Positions 16,801-25,956 of a stretch of DNA of 64,000 nucleotides are shown piece after piece. The notes beneath the pieces are model-generated. The model was not told the DNA's origin. It made no database searches and saw only the letters and a program-made list of their open reading frames with translations. The DNA is taken from the NCBI RefSeq assembly GCF_009650995.1, contig NZ_WHVV01000012.1:38495-102494 (forward strand). Reading direction: 5' to 3'. How positions within the stretch are numbered: position 1 is the stretch's first letter; every line of letters starts with the position of its first letter. The stretch is from Sporosarcina cascadiensis. Lineage in GTDB: Bacteria; Bacillota; Bacilli; Bacillales_A; Planococcaceae. A program made the translations under genes and the position numbers.

Positions 16801-17580
16801 TTGTCTACTAAAATTGAAGAGTATGCATCAGAACTATTAGAAGCTGAAAAAACACGCGAAGGGATTGCACCTTTGACGGAAAGAGACAGCTCGTTAACAG
16901 TGGAAGATGCTTATTATATACAGCTGGAAATGGTGAAGCAGAAATTGTCTGAAGGAAGGACGATCATCGGCAAAAAAGTAGGTCTTACAAGTGCAGCGAT
17001 GCAAAAAATGCTGAATGTTGATGAGCCGGATTACGGTCATCTTTATGATGATATGGAATTGAAAAATGAAGCGGTGGTCAAAGTGGATTCAATGTTGGCG
17101 CCAAAAGTTGAAGCAGAAATAGGTTTTGTATTATCTGAGGATTTAGCCGGACCTAATGTAACGTTTCTGGACGTCATGATGGCTACGAAATATGTTGTGC
17201 CGACGATTGAAATCATAGACAGCCGGGTAGCTGATTGGAAAATTAAATTAATTGATACAGTTGCAGATAATGGATCGAGCGCAAAAGTGGTGGTCGGTGA
17301 TAAGCAATCTACGTTGGAAATGCTGGATTTGCGAACAAATAGTATGGTGCTTTATAAAAATGACGAGCTGATTGCAACAGGCGCAGGAGCTGCAGCGCTT
17401 GGTCATCCTGCACATGCTGTTGCCTGGCTTGCGAATAAACTGCATGAATTCGGCATTTCATTGAAAAAAGATGAATTGATTTTACCGGGAGCGCTGTCAG
17501 GAGCAGTTGTAGTGGAAGCAGGAGACACGATTAAGGCGGATTTCGGTCCTGTCGGTGCTGTCACTGTACACTTTGAATAA
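16801..17580 (+). CDS. nbaH: 2-Oxopent-4-enoate hydratase
   Basis: A 259-residue member of the fumarylacetoacetate-hydrolase-like hydratase/decarboxylase family. The segments VGLTSAAMQKMLNVDEPDYGHL, PKVEAEIGFVL (metal-binding Glu residues), PTIEIIDSRVADWKIKLIDTVADN and ALGHPAHAVAWLANKL follow the MhpD/XylJ hydratase pattern closely. It would add water to 2-oxopent-4-enoate to give 4-hydroxy-2-oxovalerate. The paralogue at 19540 is closer to the decarboxylases. The TTG start has GGAGGAGGAAG just upstream. Confidence 0.88.
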   Translation: MSTKIEEYASELLEAEKTREGIAPLTERDSSLTVEDAYYIQLEMVKQKLSEGRTIIGKKVGLTSAAMQKMLNVDEPDYGHLYDDMELKNEAVVKVDSMLAPKVEAEIGFVLSEDLAGPNVTFLDVMMATKYVVPTIEIIDSRVADWKIKLIDTVADNGSSAKVVVGDKQSTLEMLDLRTNSMVLYKNDELIATGAGAAALGHPAHAVAWLANKLHEFGISLKKDELILPGALSGAVVVEAGDTIKADFGPVGAVTVHFE

Positions 17581-17604
17581 ATACTACGCTGGTAGGAAGG
17601 GAGT

Positions 17605-18495
17605 ATGACGATGGAAAAAATAAAAGCAGCCATCATCGGTTCCGGGAATATCGGAACTGATTTAATGTACAAACTGGAACGCAGTGATGTTATAGAGTTA
17701 ACAGCTATTATTGGAATTGAGCCAGAATCTGATGGACTGAAGAGGGCGAAAGAGAGAGGTTATCAAACATTTTCTACTGGAATTCAAGCAATTACCGACA
17801 ATCCTGAAATGGCAGACATCGTGTTTGATGCAACTTCTGCCAAAGCTCATCTTCATCATGCCGAAGTACTGAAGAGCTTAGGGAAGCTGGCAATCGATTT
17901 AACACCTGCAGCCATTGGACCTTTCTTTTCGCCTGCTGTAAGCAATGAAGAAAATGCAGGTGAGCTGGATAACGTTAACATGATTACGTGTGGCGGACAG
18001 GCGACGATACCCATTGTGAATGCCATCAATAAGGTAGCGGATGTTACATATGGAGAAATCGTAGCGACTATCTCGAGTTTGAGCGCCGGTCCCGGGACAC
18101 GCGTGAACATTGATGAATTTACGATTACTACACGCAGAGGAATTGAAGAAGTCGGCGGAGCGGATAAAGGGAAGGCATTGATTATCTTAAATCCTGCTGA
18201 TCCGCCCATCTTAATGCGAGATACGATTTATTGTGAAGTGAAGAATATGGATGAAAAAGCGATTCAGGAATCCATTGAAAATATGGTGGCAAAAGTGAAA
18301 GAGTATGTGCCTGGATATCGTTTAAAGCAAGCACCGCTATTCGAAGGGAATGTCGTCACCGTTTTTGTAGAAGTGGAAGGGGCCGGCGATTACTTCCCCG
18401 AGTACGCGGGGAACCTTGATATCATGACAGCGGCAGCTACGCGTGTAGCGGAAGATTTTGCCCGGTCGATGCAGGAGAAAAAGTCGCTCATCTAA
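17605..18495 (+). CDS. nbaJ: Acetaldehyde dehydrogenase (acylating)
   Basis: A 296-residue NAD+- and CoA-dependent acetaldehyde dehydrogenase of the MhpF/DmpF family. It has an N-terminal Rossmann motif (GSGNIGTD, residues 11-18) and the catalytic Cys in MITCGGQAT, followed by IPIVNAI and the [16 protein letters not shown] segment. It forms a channelling complex with the aldolase encoded next and converts acetaldehyde to acetyl-CoA. GGAAGGGAG lies just before the ATG; ATG 17611 is an alternative start. Confidence 0.95.
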   Translation: MTMEKIKAAIIGSGNIGTDLMYKLERSDVIELTAIIGIEPESDGLKRAKERGYQTFSTGIQAITDNPEMADIVFDATSAKAHLHHAEVLKSLGKLAIDLTPAAIGPFFSPAVSNEENAGELDNVNMITCGGQATIPIVNAINKVADVTYGEIVATISSLSAGPGTRVNIDEFTITTRRGIEEVGGADKGKALIILNPADPPILMRDTIYCEVKNMDEKAIQESIENMVAKVKEYVPGYRLKQAPLFEGNVVTVFVEVEGAGDYFPEYAGNLDIMTAAATRVAEDFARSMQEKKSLI

Positions 18496-18517
18496 TGAAG
18501 AGGAAGGAGTAACGCAC

Positions 18518-19543
18518 ATGACAAAGAAACCAATTAAAATTACAGAAGTTTGCTTACGCGATGGAAGTCATACGGTAGCGCATCAATTTACCGTCGAACA
18601 AGTACGAAATGTTACCCGAGCTTTAAATGATGCGGGTATGCATTATATAGAAGTAAGTCATGGAGACGGCCTTGGAGGCTCTACTGTCCAGTATGGAAAG
18701 TCCTTAGTCAATGAAATGGAATTAATTGAAGCTGCAGTTGATGAATGTACGGATTCAAAAGTAGCAGTCTTGCTTATTCCGGGTATCGGCACGATGAGTG
18801 AACTGAAACAAGCACATAAATTGGGCGCGGGTCTTGTGCGGGTAGCAACTCACTCAACGGAAGCGGATGTATCTGCACAGCATATCAGTCAGGCACGTGA
18901 ACTTGGAATGGAAGCTTTAGGATTTCTGATGATGGCGCATTCGGTGCCTGTAGATAAATTAGTGGAGCAAGCGAAACTGATGGAGAGTTATGGAGCGCAA
19001 GCCGTTTATGTAACCGATTCAGCTGGCGCACTGCTGCCTCATCAAGTGAGTGAACGAATTAAAGCGCTGCGCGGCTCGTTGGATATCGAAGTCGGTTTCC
19101 ATGCACATAATAATTTATCATTGGCTGTCGCGAACACATTGGCCGCTATTGAAGAGGGAGCCACCCGTATTGACGGCGCGGTACGCTGTCTGGGGGCGGG
19201 AGCCGGCAATACGCAGACGGAAGTTTTGCTGGCGGTAATGGACCGCATGGGTATGGACGTAGGGATTGATCTTTACAAAATGATGGATTTAGCTGAGGAT
19301 ATTGTCGGACCGCTGATTCCAGGTACACAGGAAATTAAGAAGGGCAGTCTGGTGCTTGGCTATGCCGGTGTATACTCGAGCTTCTTATTGCATTCGGAAC
19401 GGGCAGCAGCCAGATTTGGTCTGGATCCTCGTGACATCTTAATGGAACTGGGAAGAATGAAAGTGGTCGGCGGACAGGAAGATATGATTCTGGATGTGGC
19501 CGCTGAATTGGCAAAGAAGGAGAAAGCGGGGGTATCACTATGA
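18518..19543 (+). CDS. nbaI: 4-Hydroxy-2-oxovalerate aldolase
   Basis: A 341-residue DRE-TIM metallolyase (MhpE/DmpG family) that splits 4-hydroxy-2-oxovalerate into pyruvate and acetaldehyde. Visible motifs are LRDGSHT near the N-terminus (Arg and Asp, metal and substrate), His and Asn in GFHAHNNLSLAVANT, and the C-terminal communication domain that contacts the dehydrogenase. The ATG at 18518 has AAGGAG 9 bases upstream; an in-frame methionine 20 codons earlier lies inside the dehydrogenase gene. Its stop overlaps the next gene by four bases. Confidence 0.95.
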   Translation: MTKKPIKITEVCLRDGSHTVAHQFTVEQVRNVTRALNDAGMHYIEVSHGDGLGGSTVQYGKSLVNEMELIEAAVDECTDSKVAVLLIPGIGTMSELKQAHKLGAGLVRVATHSTEADVSAQHISQARELGMEALGFLMMAHSVPVDKLVEQAKLMESYGAQAVYVTDSAGALLPHQVSERIKALRGSLDIEVGFHAHNNLSLAVANTLAAIEEGATRIDGAVRCLGAGAGNTQTEVLLAVMDRMGMDVGIDLYKMMDLAEDIVGPLIPGTQEIKKGSLVLGYAGVYSSFLLHSERAAARFGLDPRDILMELGRMKVVGGQEDMILDVAAELAKKEKAGVSL

Positions 19544-20331
19544 CAGTACTGACTGATCGTGAAAAAGAAATTGTAGACTATTTATATACAGCAGAGCGTG
19601 ATGCCCGGGAGGTTGTGAAGGTCACGGATAAATATCCTGAGCTGACAATTGAAGAAGCATATGTAATCCAAGATCGTTTGTTGGAACATCGTCTGTCTGA
19701 AAATAATACGAAGCATGTTGGTGTAAAACTTGGTCTTACGAGTAAGGCAAAGCAAGTCATGATGGGGGTTGACCAGGCAATTTATGGTTATCTTCATGCA
19801 GATATGCTGGCAACGGAATGGGAGCCGGTCAAATACTCCGAATTGATTCATCCGAAAGTAGAACCTGAAATCGCCTTTTTATTGGGTGAGGATTTAGAGG
19901 GCGAAAATATCACTGCGGATGATGTGATCAAGGCTACGAAATATGTGGCACCTGCACTGGAAGTAATCGACAGCAGATATAAGGATTTTAAATTCACATT
20001 AGTGGATGTGATAGCTGATAACTGTTCGTCCATTCGTTTTGTTGTCGGCAGTAAGTGGATTTCACCGGAATCCATTGATTTAGGTGGTATTGGAATGGTC
20101 ATGTCCAAAAATGGCAGAGTGGAGCAAACGGGTTCAAGTGCTGCTGTACTCGGTCACCCTGCTGAAGCAATTGCCTGGTCAGTCAAAGAGCTGAGCAAGC
20201 GCGGAAAAGGATTAAAGAAAGGTGACATCGTACTAAGTGGAGCGATGTCTGAAGCAATTTCATTTGAATCGGGTGATTCTGTTGTTGCGCAGTTTGATGG
20301 ATTAGGCAGTGTTTCAATGTTTTGTAAGTGA
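19540..20331 (+). CDS. nbaG: 2-Oxo-3-hexenedioate (4-oxalocrotonate) decarboxylase
   Basis: A 263-residue paralogue of the hydratase at 16801. The segments VKLGLTSKAKQVMMGVDQAIYGYL, LIHPKVEPEIAFLLG, SRYKDFKFTLVDVIADN and GLGSVS agree with DmpH/XylI/NbaG decarboxylases rather than hydratases. It would remove CO2 from the product of 2-aminomuconate deamination, giving 2-oxopent-4-enoate for the hydratase; in related pathways the two form a complex. It is the last gene of the operon and is followed by a terminator. Confidence 0.87.
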   Translation: MTVLTDREKEIVDYLYTAERDAREVVKVTDKYPELTIEEAYVIQDRLLEHRLSENNTKHVGVKLGLTSKAKQVMMGVDQAIYGYLHADMLATEWEPVKYSELIHPKVEPEIAFLLGEDLEGENITADDVIKATKYVAPALEVIDSRYKDFKFTLVDVIADNCSSIRFVVGSKWISPESIDLGGIGMVMSKNGRVEQTGSSAAVLGHPAEAIAWSVKELSKRGKGLKKGDIVLSGAMSEAISFESGDSVVAQFDGLGSVSMFCK

Positions 20332-20336
20332 GTGAT

Positions 20337-20373
20337 AAAAGGAGAGTGCGCTGATTGCCAGCCCTCTCTTTTT
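20337..20373 (+). terminator. Terminator of the ring-cleavage operon
   Basis: A hairpin with outer stem GAGAG/CTCTC and inner stem GCTG/CAGC, preceded by A and followed by five T. It separates the catabolic operon from the MFS gene. Confidence 0.7.
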
Positions 20374-20393
20374 CATTATAAAAGTTAAAAGAG

Positions 20394-21656
20394 ATGATTG
20401 GCATGGCGAGTGTGAATTCAAAAGGACAAACATTGCAGACAGCTTGGAAAATGCTGATCTGGCTATTGGTTGCTCAAGTTATGGTGTCATTTGTCGGCCG
20501 AAGTCTGGCGCCTTTGACGATATTAATCGGTAAAGATTTATCTCTTTCCCATACACAGATTGGATTGTTGCCGGCTGCTCTTTTTCTGGGACAGTCATTG
20601 GCTGCGATTCCATCAGGGTTATTGGCAGACCGCTTGGGATCAAAGAAGCAATTATTTGGAACCGTGTTCTTACTTGGAATCAGTTTTATTCTTATAACGC
20701 TTACAACTCACTTTTACTTATTGCTGTTTGCTGTAGTGGTCGGCGGGGGTGCGTATGCTGCGATGCATCCTACAACGAATAGGGGAATTCTTTATTGGTT
20801 TCCGCAGCACAGCAGGGGTACAGCAATGGGCATTAAACAAATGGGAATTACAGCAGGTTCTGCATTGGCTGCGCTATTATTATTGCCTGCAGCTAAAGAA
20901 ATTGGCTGGCGGCCGGCGTTATTCATCAGCTGCTTAGTTTTACTGGCTGTGGGCGCATTAGTAGCATACTACTATCAAGACTCAGCGCAGTCTATAACCA
21001 AAAAATCTACTCTGTCGAATAAAAGTGAATTCTGGAAAGATCTTCGAATGGTTTTGAATAATAGACAGGTTCTTTTATTGAGTATCAGTGCGATGGGTTT
21101 GCAGGGGGCGCAATTATGCCTCACGACGTACATCATCTTGTTTGCTTTCGAAAAGTTAGAGATGACACTTGTTTTAGCGGGGCTTTTACTCGTATTGGCT
21201 GAAGTGGGAGGCTCTATTGGCAGAGTCGCGTGGGGGGCAATCAGTGACCGGTTCTTTGCCGGTAACCGAATGATCATCATGTTCTTTGTTACGATTCTGA
21301 CAGGGATTTGTGCAATAATTTTTGCGATGCTTCTTCCTGCTACGCCGTTATTAGCCGTTCTAATCACAGTCTTCATCTTTGGTTTTTCCGTATCCGGTTA
21401 TAACGGTGTTTGGATGACGATCATAGTGGAACTGGTTCAGAAAGAAAAGTCCGGGCTTGCTACCGGTGTCACTGTAACAATCAGCTCATGGGGTGTATTG
21501 ATCATTCCTCCGCTATTCGGATATATTGTAGACACTAGCGGGACCTTCACATATGGCTGGCTGTATGTGGCTGTATTAATGATGGTTGTCGTTCTCGTAC
21601 TCAAACAAACAACCAGTCAGCAACAAATGAAAGGAGGAGATAAACATGTCGACTGA
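20394..21656 (+). CDS. MFS transporter, possibly aromatic acid uptake
   Basis: A 420-residue major facilitator protein with 12 predicted helices. The loop 2-3 motif LADRLGSKKQLFG is at about residues 76-88 and its repeat AISDRFFAGNR follows the seventh helix. It resembles the broad anion:cation symporter/NarK-type group. It sits right after the pathway operon, so import of anthranilate or a related acid is a fair guess, but export of an intermediate is equally possible. No clear ribosome site precedes the ATG; the one at 20403 is the alternative. The last codons overlap the next gene by 11 bases. Confidence 0.85.
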   Translation: MIGMASVNSKGQTLQTAWKMLIWLLVAQVMVSFVGRSLAPLTILIGKDLSLSHTQIGLLPAALFLGQSLAAIPSGLLADRLGSKKQLFGTVFLLGISFILITLTTHFYLLLFAVVVGGGAYAAMHPTTNRGILYWFPQHSRGTAMGIKQMGITAGSALAALLLLPAAKEIGWRPALFISCLVLLAVGALVAYYYQDSAQSITKKSTLSNKSEFWKDLRMVLNNRQVLLLSISAMGLQGAQLCLTTYIILFAFEKLEMTLVLAGLLLVLAEVGGSIGRVAWGAISDRFFAGNRMIIMFFVTILTGICAIIFAMLLPATPLLAVLITVFIFGFSVSGYNGVWMTIIVELVQKEKSGLATGVTVTISSWGVLIIPPLFGYIVDTSGTFTYGWLYVAVLMMVVVLVLKQTTSQQQMKGGDKHVD

Positions 21657-21948
21657 AGAATTGGTTCACTTACCGGATTCGGCATTCATTCATCTATGCC
21701 GTCAAAAATACAAGGTGACAAACAGGGTGCATAGAATGATGGATTTGTTCTTTTGCAACTATGGTATGGAAGGCAGAACTGAAAGGCGCAGACACCTAAT
21801 CTCCTTTCTGGAATACAATAGAATTAAATATAGTAATGATCATGAGTGCGTGGAGTCAGACTTGGAAATCCTGACAGAAGAATTGGAAGAGTATTTAGAG
21901 GATTCTTTTGTAGTGATGTATATGAGGGAAAGGGCATTTTCTATTTAA
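21646..21948 (+). CDS. Unrecognised 100-residue protein coupled to the MFS gene
   Basis: A small soluble protein rich in charged residues, with two Cys (LCRQK and FFCNYG) and an acidic C-terminal helix (ESDLEILTEELEEYLEDS). AAAGGAGGAG lies 6 bases before the ATG and the start overlaps the transporter stop by 11 bases, so co-translation is likely. I recognise no family. It may be a transporter accessory protein or a small regulator. Confidence 0.6.
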   Translation: MSTEELVHLPDSAFIHLCRQKYKVTNRVHRMMDLFFCNYGMEGRTERRRHLISFLEYNRIKYSNDHECVESDLEILTEELEEYLEDSFVVMYMRERAFSI

Positions 21949-22007
21949 GTGCACCAGAGTGGTTTGAAGCTGTAAGCCGACGCGCAATCTATCAGGGGTA
22001 CGGAGAA

Positions 22008-22034
22008 AAACCGCCACTTTTCAAGTGGCGGTTT
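22008..22034. terminator. Bidirectional terminator between convergent genes
   Basis: AAACCGCCACTT / AAGTGGCGGTTT, a perfect 12-bp stem with a three-base loop, A-rich before and T-rich after, between genes that converge. Confidence 0.85.
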
Positions 22035-22052
22035 AATTGTGTAATATCTGCT

Positions 22053-22949
22053 CTAATCATTTGCGCCGCGCCGTCTGGCAGATTCCGCATAGGCAGAAGA
22101 ACGGAACCGCAAAACTGGATCTTCGCTGCATTCCAAGCCAGGCGTGGTAACTGTTGGATCAAATACCAGCTTCTCTGCATTGTCTGGACGAAGAGAGAGG
22201 AGTGTCAGGACGCCTGCTTCAATCTTTCTTCGGTTGCTGGGCCAGGCGATTGCCGGATTATCAACCGGATCTCCGGATTCTGCAAGCTGAATGAGCAGCC
22301 GGAATTGAATAAGCTCTCCAGACTGAACTTTTTTGATAAGAGTGCTTTCCATATCTGTTCCCTCCATATTGCTTTCATTAGAAGTCACAGGCTGCCATTC
22401 AAATCGTACGGCCTGTTTTTGCTGTCTTTCATTAATTAGGTAATAAGTGTGGAGGGCATAGTAATGAAGCGTTTCAAAGTTTTTAAAAGGTTTCAACTTT
22501 CTAAGAATGGTTGCGAACGCCCTGTAATCTGCGTCATGCAATAGAAAATCCAAACGTTTTGACCAATCGCTTTTGTCACGTTCAAAAGTCTGCAACAAAT
22601 TTATGAATTCTTCTGGTGTTTCGCTGATAAAGACAGGTATATTGGCCATCGTCAAATTTGTAAAGGTATTAGCAGTTAACTGAAAGCGGACTGCCATGCC
22701 TTTTATCGGATTCATTTTTTTATGTGGATTAGGTTTTGTGGAACTGTGGGAAAAGCGTACGATTGCAGAGACTTCTTTTTGCTGTAAATGTGCTGCTGTT
22801 GTAAAAGGTTCCGCAGCCCCGGTAGGCTGGAATTTTGCGTCAAAAGCTAAACCGACTGCATGTGCCCGGCGCAAATTGTTTTTTACCTGAAATGCTGATT
22901 CAATGGTGTTGATCGCACCAATTGCAGACAGTGGATTATGATCCTGCAT
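22053..22949 (-). CDS. Catalase-related protein, small SrpA-like type
   Basis: A 298-residue heme-catalase-fold protein, shorter than classical catalases (about 480), of the catalase-related peroxidase group. The distal His motif is seen in RRAHAVGLAFDAKF, and the VRFSHSS and GMAVRF segments follow the catalase core. The substrate-side region LHYYALHTYYLINERQQKQAVRFEWQP matches the corresponding catalase segment, but the proximal Tyr motif near the C-terminus is not evident to me. Peroxidase rather than catalase activity is likely. The start at 22949 is chosen because AAAGGAG lies 8 bases before this ATG. Confidence 0.8.
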   Translation of the reverse strand: MQDHNPLSAIGAINTIESAFQVKNNLRRAHAVGLAFDAKFQPTGAAEPFTTAAHLQQKEVSAIVRFSHSSTKPNPHKKMNPIKGMAVRFQLTANTFTNLTMANIPVFISETPEEFINLLQTFERDKSDWSKRLDFLLHDADYRAFATILRKLKPFKNFETLHYYALHTYYLINERQQKQAVRFEWQPVTSNESNMEGTDMESTLIKKVQSGELIQFRLLIQLAESGDPVDNPAIAWPSNRRKIEAGVLTLLSLRPDNAEKLVFDPTVTTPGLECSEDPVLRFRSSAYAESARRRGAND

Positions 22950-23060
22950 TCTCATCGCTCCTTTATATATCAACATACCCTGATGTGAAAAAAATAATCG
23001 GTTAAAAAATCGAGAAATGGGGAATATAAGCTGTAGAACATTCAGAATGGAGGAAAATCA

Positions 23061-23636
23061 ATGAAACGGCTTTTTATTACCCTTATTTTAATTATGGCTT
23101 TAAGTCTGGCGGCCTGCGGTTCCGATGAAAAAACGCCGAACAGCAATGAAGGAACGAACAGTAATTCGTCAAACCAGACTGAACAGACAGATGGCACAAT
23201 GGACACCGGTGAACAATCGGATGCGGCTGCTGATCAGGGCGGCACTTCCGGTACTGCAACAGATTCGGGTACTCAAGCTGATACGAACAAAGATCAAATG
23301 CAGGCAGATATGGATCAGCTTACATTTAGAGAAATTGATATAGAAATTTCATATGGAAAAGACAGCGAATATGAAGCGGAAATTGACCAGGACGATGGAC
23401 AGCCAATTGAAGCTAAAGTAGAAGATGAAGTAAATGGTATGTACTTAAAAGGTCAGGAAGCATTTGATGATTTATATCCAAAAGTGAAACAGCTTGATTT
23501 GACGAAAGACAGCCCTAAAGAAGAAACGATCAATCAAGTATTGAAAGCATTTGATCTGAAAGATGATTATGAAAAGTTTGAAGTTGAAATTAAATTCAAC
23601 GATGGGAGTAAATTGGATATTGAGGATCGAAAATAA
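23061..23636 (+). CDS. YusW-family lipoprotein
   Basis: A 191-residue secreted lipoprotein. The signal ends in lipobox LAAC (Cys19). A Ser/Thr/Asn/Gly-rich low-complexity linker runs from about residue 22 to 90, and the C-terminal YusW-like domain is at about 95-191 (FREIDIEISYGKDSEYEAEI ... VLKAFDLKDDYEKFEVEIKFNDGSKL). The function of YusW proteins is not known. GGAGG lies 8 bases before the ATG. Confidence 0.85.
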   Translation: MKRLFITLILIMALSLAACGSDEKTPNSNEGTNSNSSNQTEQTDGTMDTGEQSDAAADQGGTSGTATDSGTQADTNKDQMQADMDQLTFREIDIEISYGKDSEYEAEIDQDDGQPIEAKVEDEVNGMYLKGQEAFDDLYPKVKQLDLTKDSPKEETINQVLKAFDLKDDYEKFEVEIKFNDGSKLDIEDRK

Positions 23637-23640
23637 AAGA

Positions 23641-23674
23641 CGAGCAGCGTTCTCCTTAGAGGCGCTGCTTTTCT
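23641..23674 (+). terminator. Terminator after yusW-like gene
   Basis: AGCAGCG pairs with CGCTGCT over a 13-base loop and TTTTC follows. It lies between convergent genes and may work both ways. Confidence 0.65.
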
Positions 23675-23679
23675 TATAT

Positions 23680-24024
23680 TCAAATATAATAAATAATCAA
23701 TGCGATGAGCATAAGTACAAATGAGGGAAGTCCCGCCAGGAAAAACCAAGCGGGGCTTGCTGGCAGGGTTTCCGAAAAGGGCCGCATGGACTCAATGGCT
23801 TCTTTTTGCCCCTTGCGTGCCAGAACCTTCCGTGTACTTTGCATAAAGAAATCAAAGAAGCCCGTACGGATAATATACATAACAGCACCAATAAACAGCG
23901 TGAGAAAGCTGATGAAAAAAGAGGTGTTGATATAATTGAGCAAGGACAACTTATCAAAGAATACCCAAATAGAAACAAAAATTACTATTTGGGTGATAAA
24001 AAAAACAATAATAGTAGATTTCAT
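23680..24024 (-). CDS. DUF3899-family membrane protein
   Basis: A 114-residue protein with three predicted membrane helices, one at the very N-terminus, one at about residues 35-55 and one at the C-terminus. Between the second and third lies a basic segment (TRKVLARKGQKEA). Length and layout match the DUF3899 family of Bacillales, whose function is unknown. AGAAGGA precedes the ATG. It is transcribed divergently from oppA. Confidence 0.7.
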   Translation of the reverse strand: MKSTIIVFFITQIVIFVSIWVFFDKLSLLNYINTSFFISFLTLFIGAVMYIIRTGFFDFFMQSTRKVLARKGQKEAIESMRPFSETLPASPAWFFLAGLPSFVLMLIALIIYYI

Positions 24025-24132
24025 ATAAATCCTTCTTTTCTTCTTTAATTACATATCTAGCTTCTATCATACAAGAATAAACGTAATAAATATAGAATTT
24101 ACGCAGAAACTTTAAAATTAAGATAATTTCAT

Positions 24133-24169
24133 TGTTAGCGTTTACATCTATAAATTTTTCTTGTATAAT
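24133..24169 (+). promoter_or_regulatory. opp operon promoter with overlapping cre site
   Basis: TTTACA (24141-24146), a 17-base spacer and a perfect -10 TATAAT (24164-24169). The -35 lies within TGTTAGCGTTTACA (24133-24146), which matches the cre consensus at 13 of 14 positions. Binding of CcpA there would block RNA polymerase. Confidence 0.7.
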
Positions 24170-24214
24170 GAAATAGCTAGTTCTTCAAACAAACATAAAG
24201 GGGAGGTCAATGAT

Positions 24215-25933
24215 TTGAAGAGTAAAAAGTGGTTTTTACTAATGGCACTGACATTGGTGCTGAGTATGTTCCTGGCAGCTTGCGGCGGAGACAAAAAAGA
24301 AGAAGACAAGCCTGCAGCAGAGCCGGATAAAGATGAGGGAAAGACAGAGAAACCAGCAGAAGAGGCTGGCGAGCCGGACGCTGAACAAGTATTGTACTTG
24401 GAAGAGTCCGCAGCAATTCCGTCTGTTGACTCAGCTATAGTTGAAGATCAAGTTGGGTTTAACGTGTTGAACAACATTAACGAAGGTCTTTACCGTTTGA
24501 ACCAAGATAATATTGCAGAACCTGCAATGGCAGCTGAAGAAGCTGAAGTAAGTGAAGATGGTTTAACTTATACATTTAAACTTCGTGATGCAAAATGGTC
24601 AGATGATACTCCTGTAACAGCAGATGATTTCGTATATGCTTGGCAGCGTGCAATCGATCCGGCAACTGGTTCACCTTATGGACCATTCATGATGTCTGGC
24701 GTAGTGAAAAACGCGACAGAAATCTCTGAAGAAAAAATGGAAGTGTCTGAGCTAGGAGTTAAAGCTGTAGACGAAAAGACATTTGAAGTATCGCTAGAAC
24801 GCCCAGTGCCTTATTTCTTATCTCTAATGTCATTCGGAACTTTCTATCCGTTAAAAGAAGAGTTCGTAACATCTAAAGGTGATGCGTATGCAACAAACTC
24901 TGAAGGACTTCTATCAAATGGACCATTTGTTCTAACTGATTGGGATGGAACAGGCGACAGCTGGACATATAAGAAAAATGAACACTATTGGGATGCAGAA
25001 ACTGTGAAGCTTGGAGAAATTCATGTTAACGTTGTAAAGGATCCTGCAACAGGTGTTAAGCTTTATCAAGATGGAAAGTTGGATTGGACGAGAGTATCTG
25101 GTGACCTTGCTATGCAGTATCGCGATGATCCAGAAGCAGTAATCCAACCTGAAACTTCTGTATTCTACTTTAAATTCAACCAAGAAAAAGGTGGAGAAAA
25201 AACTCCTCTTGCAAATGTAAACATTCGTAAAGCAATAGCGAAGTCTTTTGAAAAAGAAGACATGGTCGACGTGGTAATCGCTAACGGTTCACTAGCTGCA
25301 AATTACTTGGTACCTACCGAGTTTGCATTTGATGAAAATGAAAAAGATTTCCGTGATTTAAGTGGTAACCATCTTGAGTACAATGTAGAAGAAGCACAAG
25401 AACATTGGAAAAAAGGGTTGGAAGAGTTAGGCGTGGACTCTCTTAAACTAGAAATTTTAGGTGGCGACACTGAACTTTCTAAGAAAATGGACGAGTACTT
25501 TAAGTCTCAACTTGAAGGAAACCTGGAAGGCCTTACTATCTCTTTGAAAGAAGTACCGTTTGCAGTACGTCTAGAGTTGGATACTAATCAGGACTATGAT
25601 ATCCAAGTATCTGGATGGGGACCTGACTTCCAAGATCCAATTTCATTCTTGGATCTATTCGTAACTGATGGAACTAACAACTTGATGTCTTACTCTAACC
25701 CGGAGTATGATAAGTTAATCGAAGACTCAAAAGGCGATCTTGCACTTGAGCCTGAAGCACGATATGAAGCATTCGCAAAAGCTGAAAAGATTCTCCTTGA
25801 AGAAGATGCAGCGATTGCACCAATTTATCAACGTAGTCTGGTAATTTTACAAAAACCATACTATAAAGGCTTAGTTTCCCACCCGTTTGGTGCTGACTAT
25901 AGCTACAAGTGGGCTTATATCTCAGGTAAATAA
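24215..25933 (+). CDS. oppA: Oligopeptide ABC transporter binding lipoprotein
   Basis: A 572-residue extracellular peptide-binding protein of family 5. The TTG at 24215 is chosen because AAGGGGAGG sits 7 bases before it and the signal peptide starts there; the frame is open upstream to 24161 but lacks a ribosome site. The lipobox LAAC is followed by an acidic linker, then the binding domain with the EGLYRLN and YTFKLRDAKWSDDTPVTADDFVYAW signature. It is the first gene of oppABCDF. An intrinsic terminator follows, which usually allows excess of binding protein over the membrane complex. Confidence 0.93.
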   Translation: MKSKKWFLLMALTLVLSMFLAACGGDKKEEDKPAAEPDKDEGKTEKPAEEAGEPDAEQVLYLEESAAIPSVDSAIVEDQVGFNVLNNINEGLYRLNQDNIAEPAMAAEEAEVSEDGLTYTFKLRDAKWSDDTPVTADDFVYAWQRAIDPATGSPYGPFMMSGVVKNATEISEEKMEVSELGVKAVDEKTFEVSLERPVPYFLSLMSFGTFYPLKEEFVTSKGDAYATNSEGLLSNGPFVLTDWDGTGDSWTYKKNEHYWDAETVKLGEIHVNVVKDPATGVKLYQDGKLDWTRVSGDLAMQYRDDPEAVIQPETSVFYFKFNQEKGGEKTPLANVNIRKAIAKSFEKEDMVDVVIANGSLAANYLVPTEFAFDENEKDFRDLSGNHLEYNVEEAQEHWKKGLEELGVDSLKLEILGGDTELSKKMDEYFKSQLEGNLEGLTISLKEVPFAVRLELDTNQDYDIQVSGWGPDFQDPISFLDLFVTDGTNNLMSYSNPEYDKLIEDSKGDLALEPEARYEAFAKAEKILLEEDAAIAPIYQRSLVILQKPYYKGLVSHPFGADYSYKWAYISGK

Positions 25934-25956
25934 TAAGCTTTGTAAGTTTCATATGG

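Noticed and set aside
21846..22439. 197-codon plus-strand frame crossing the catalase-like gene
   Set aside because: It runs antisense to a clear catalase-fold protein and through a bidirectional terminator.
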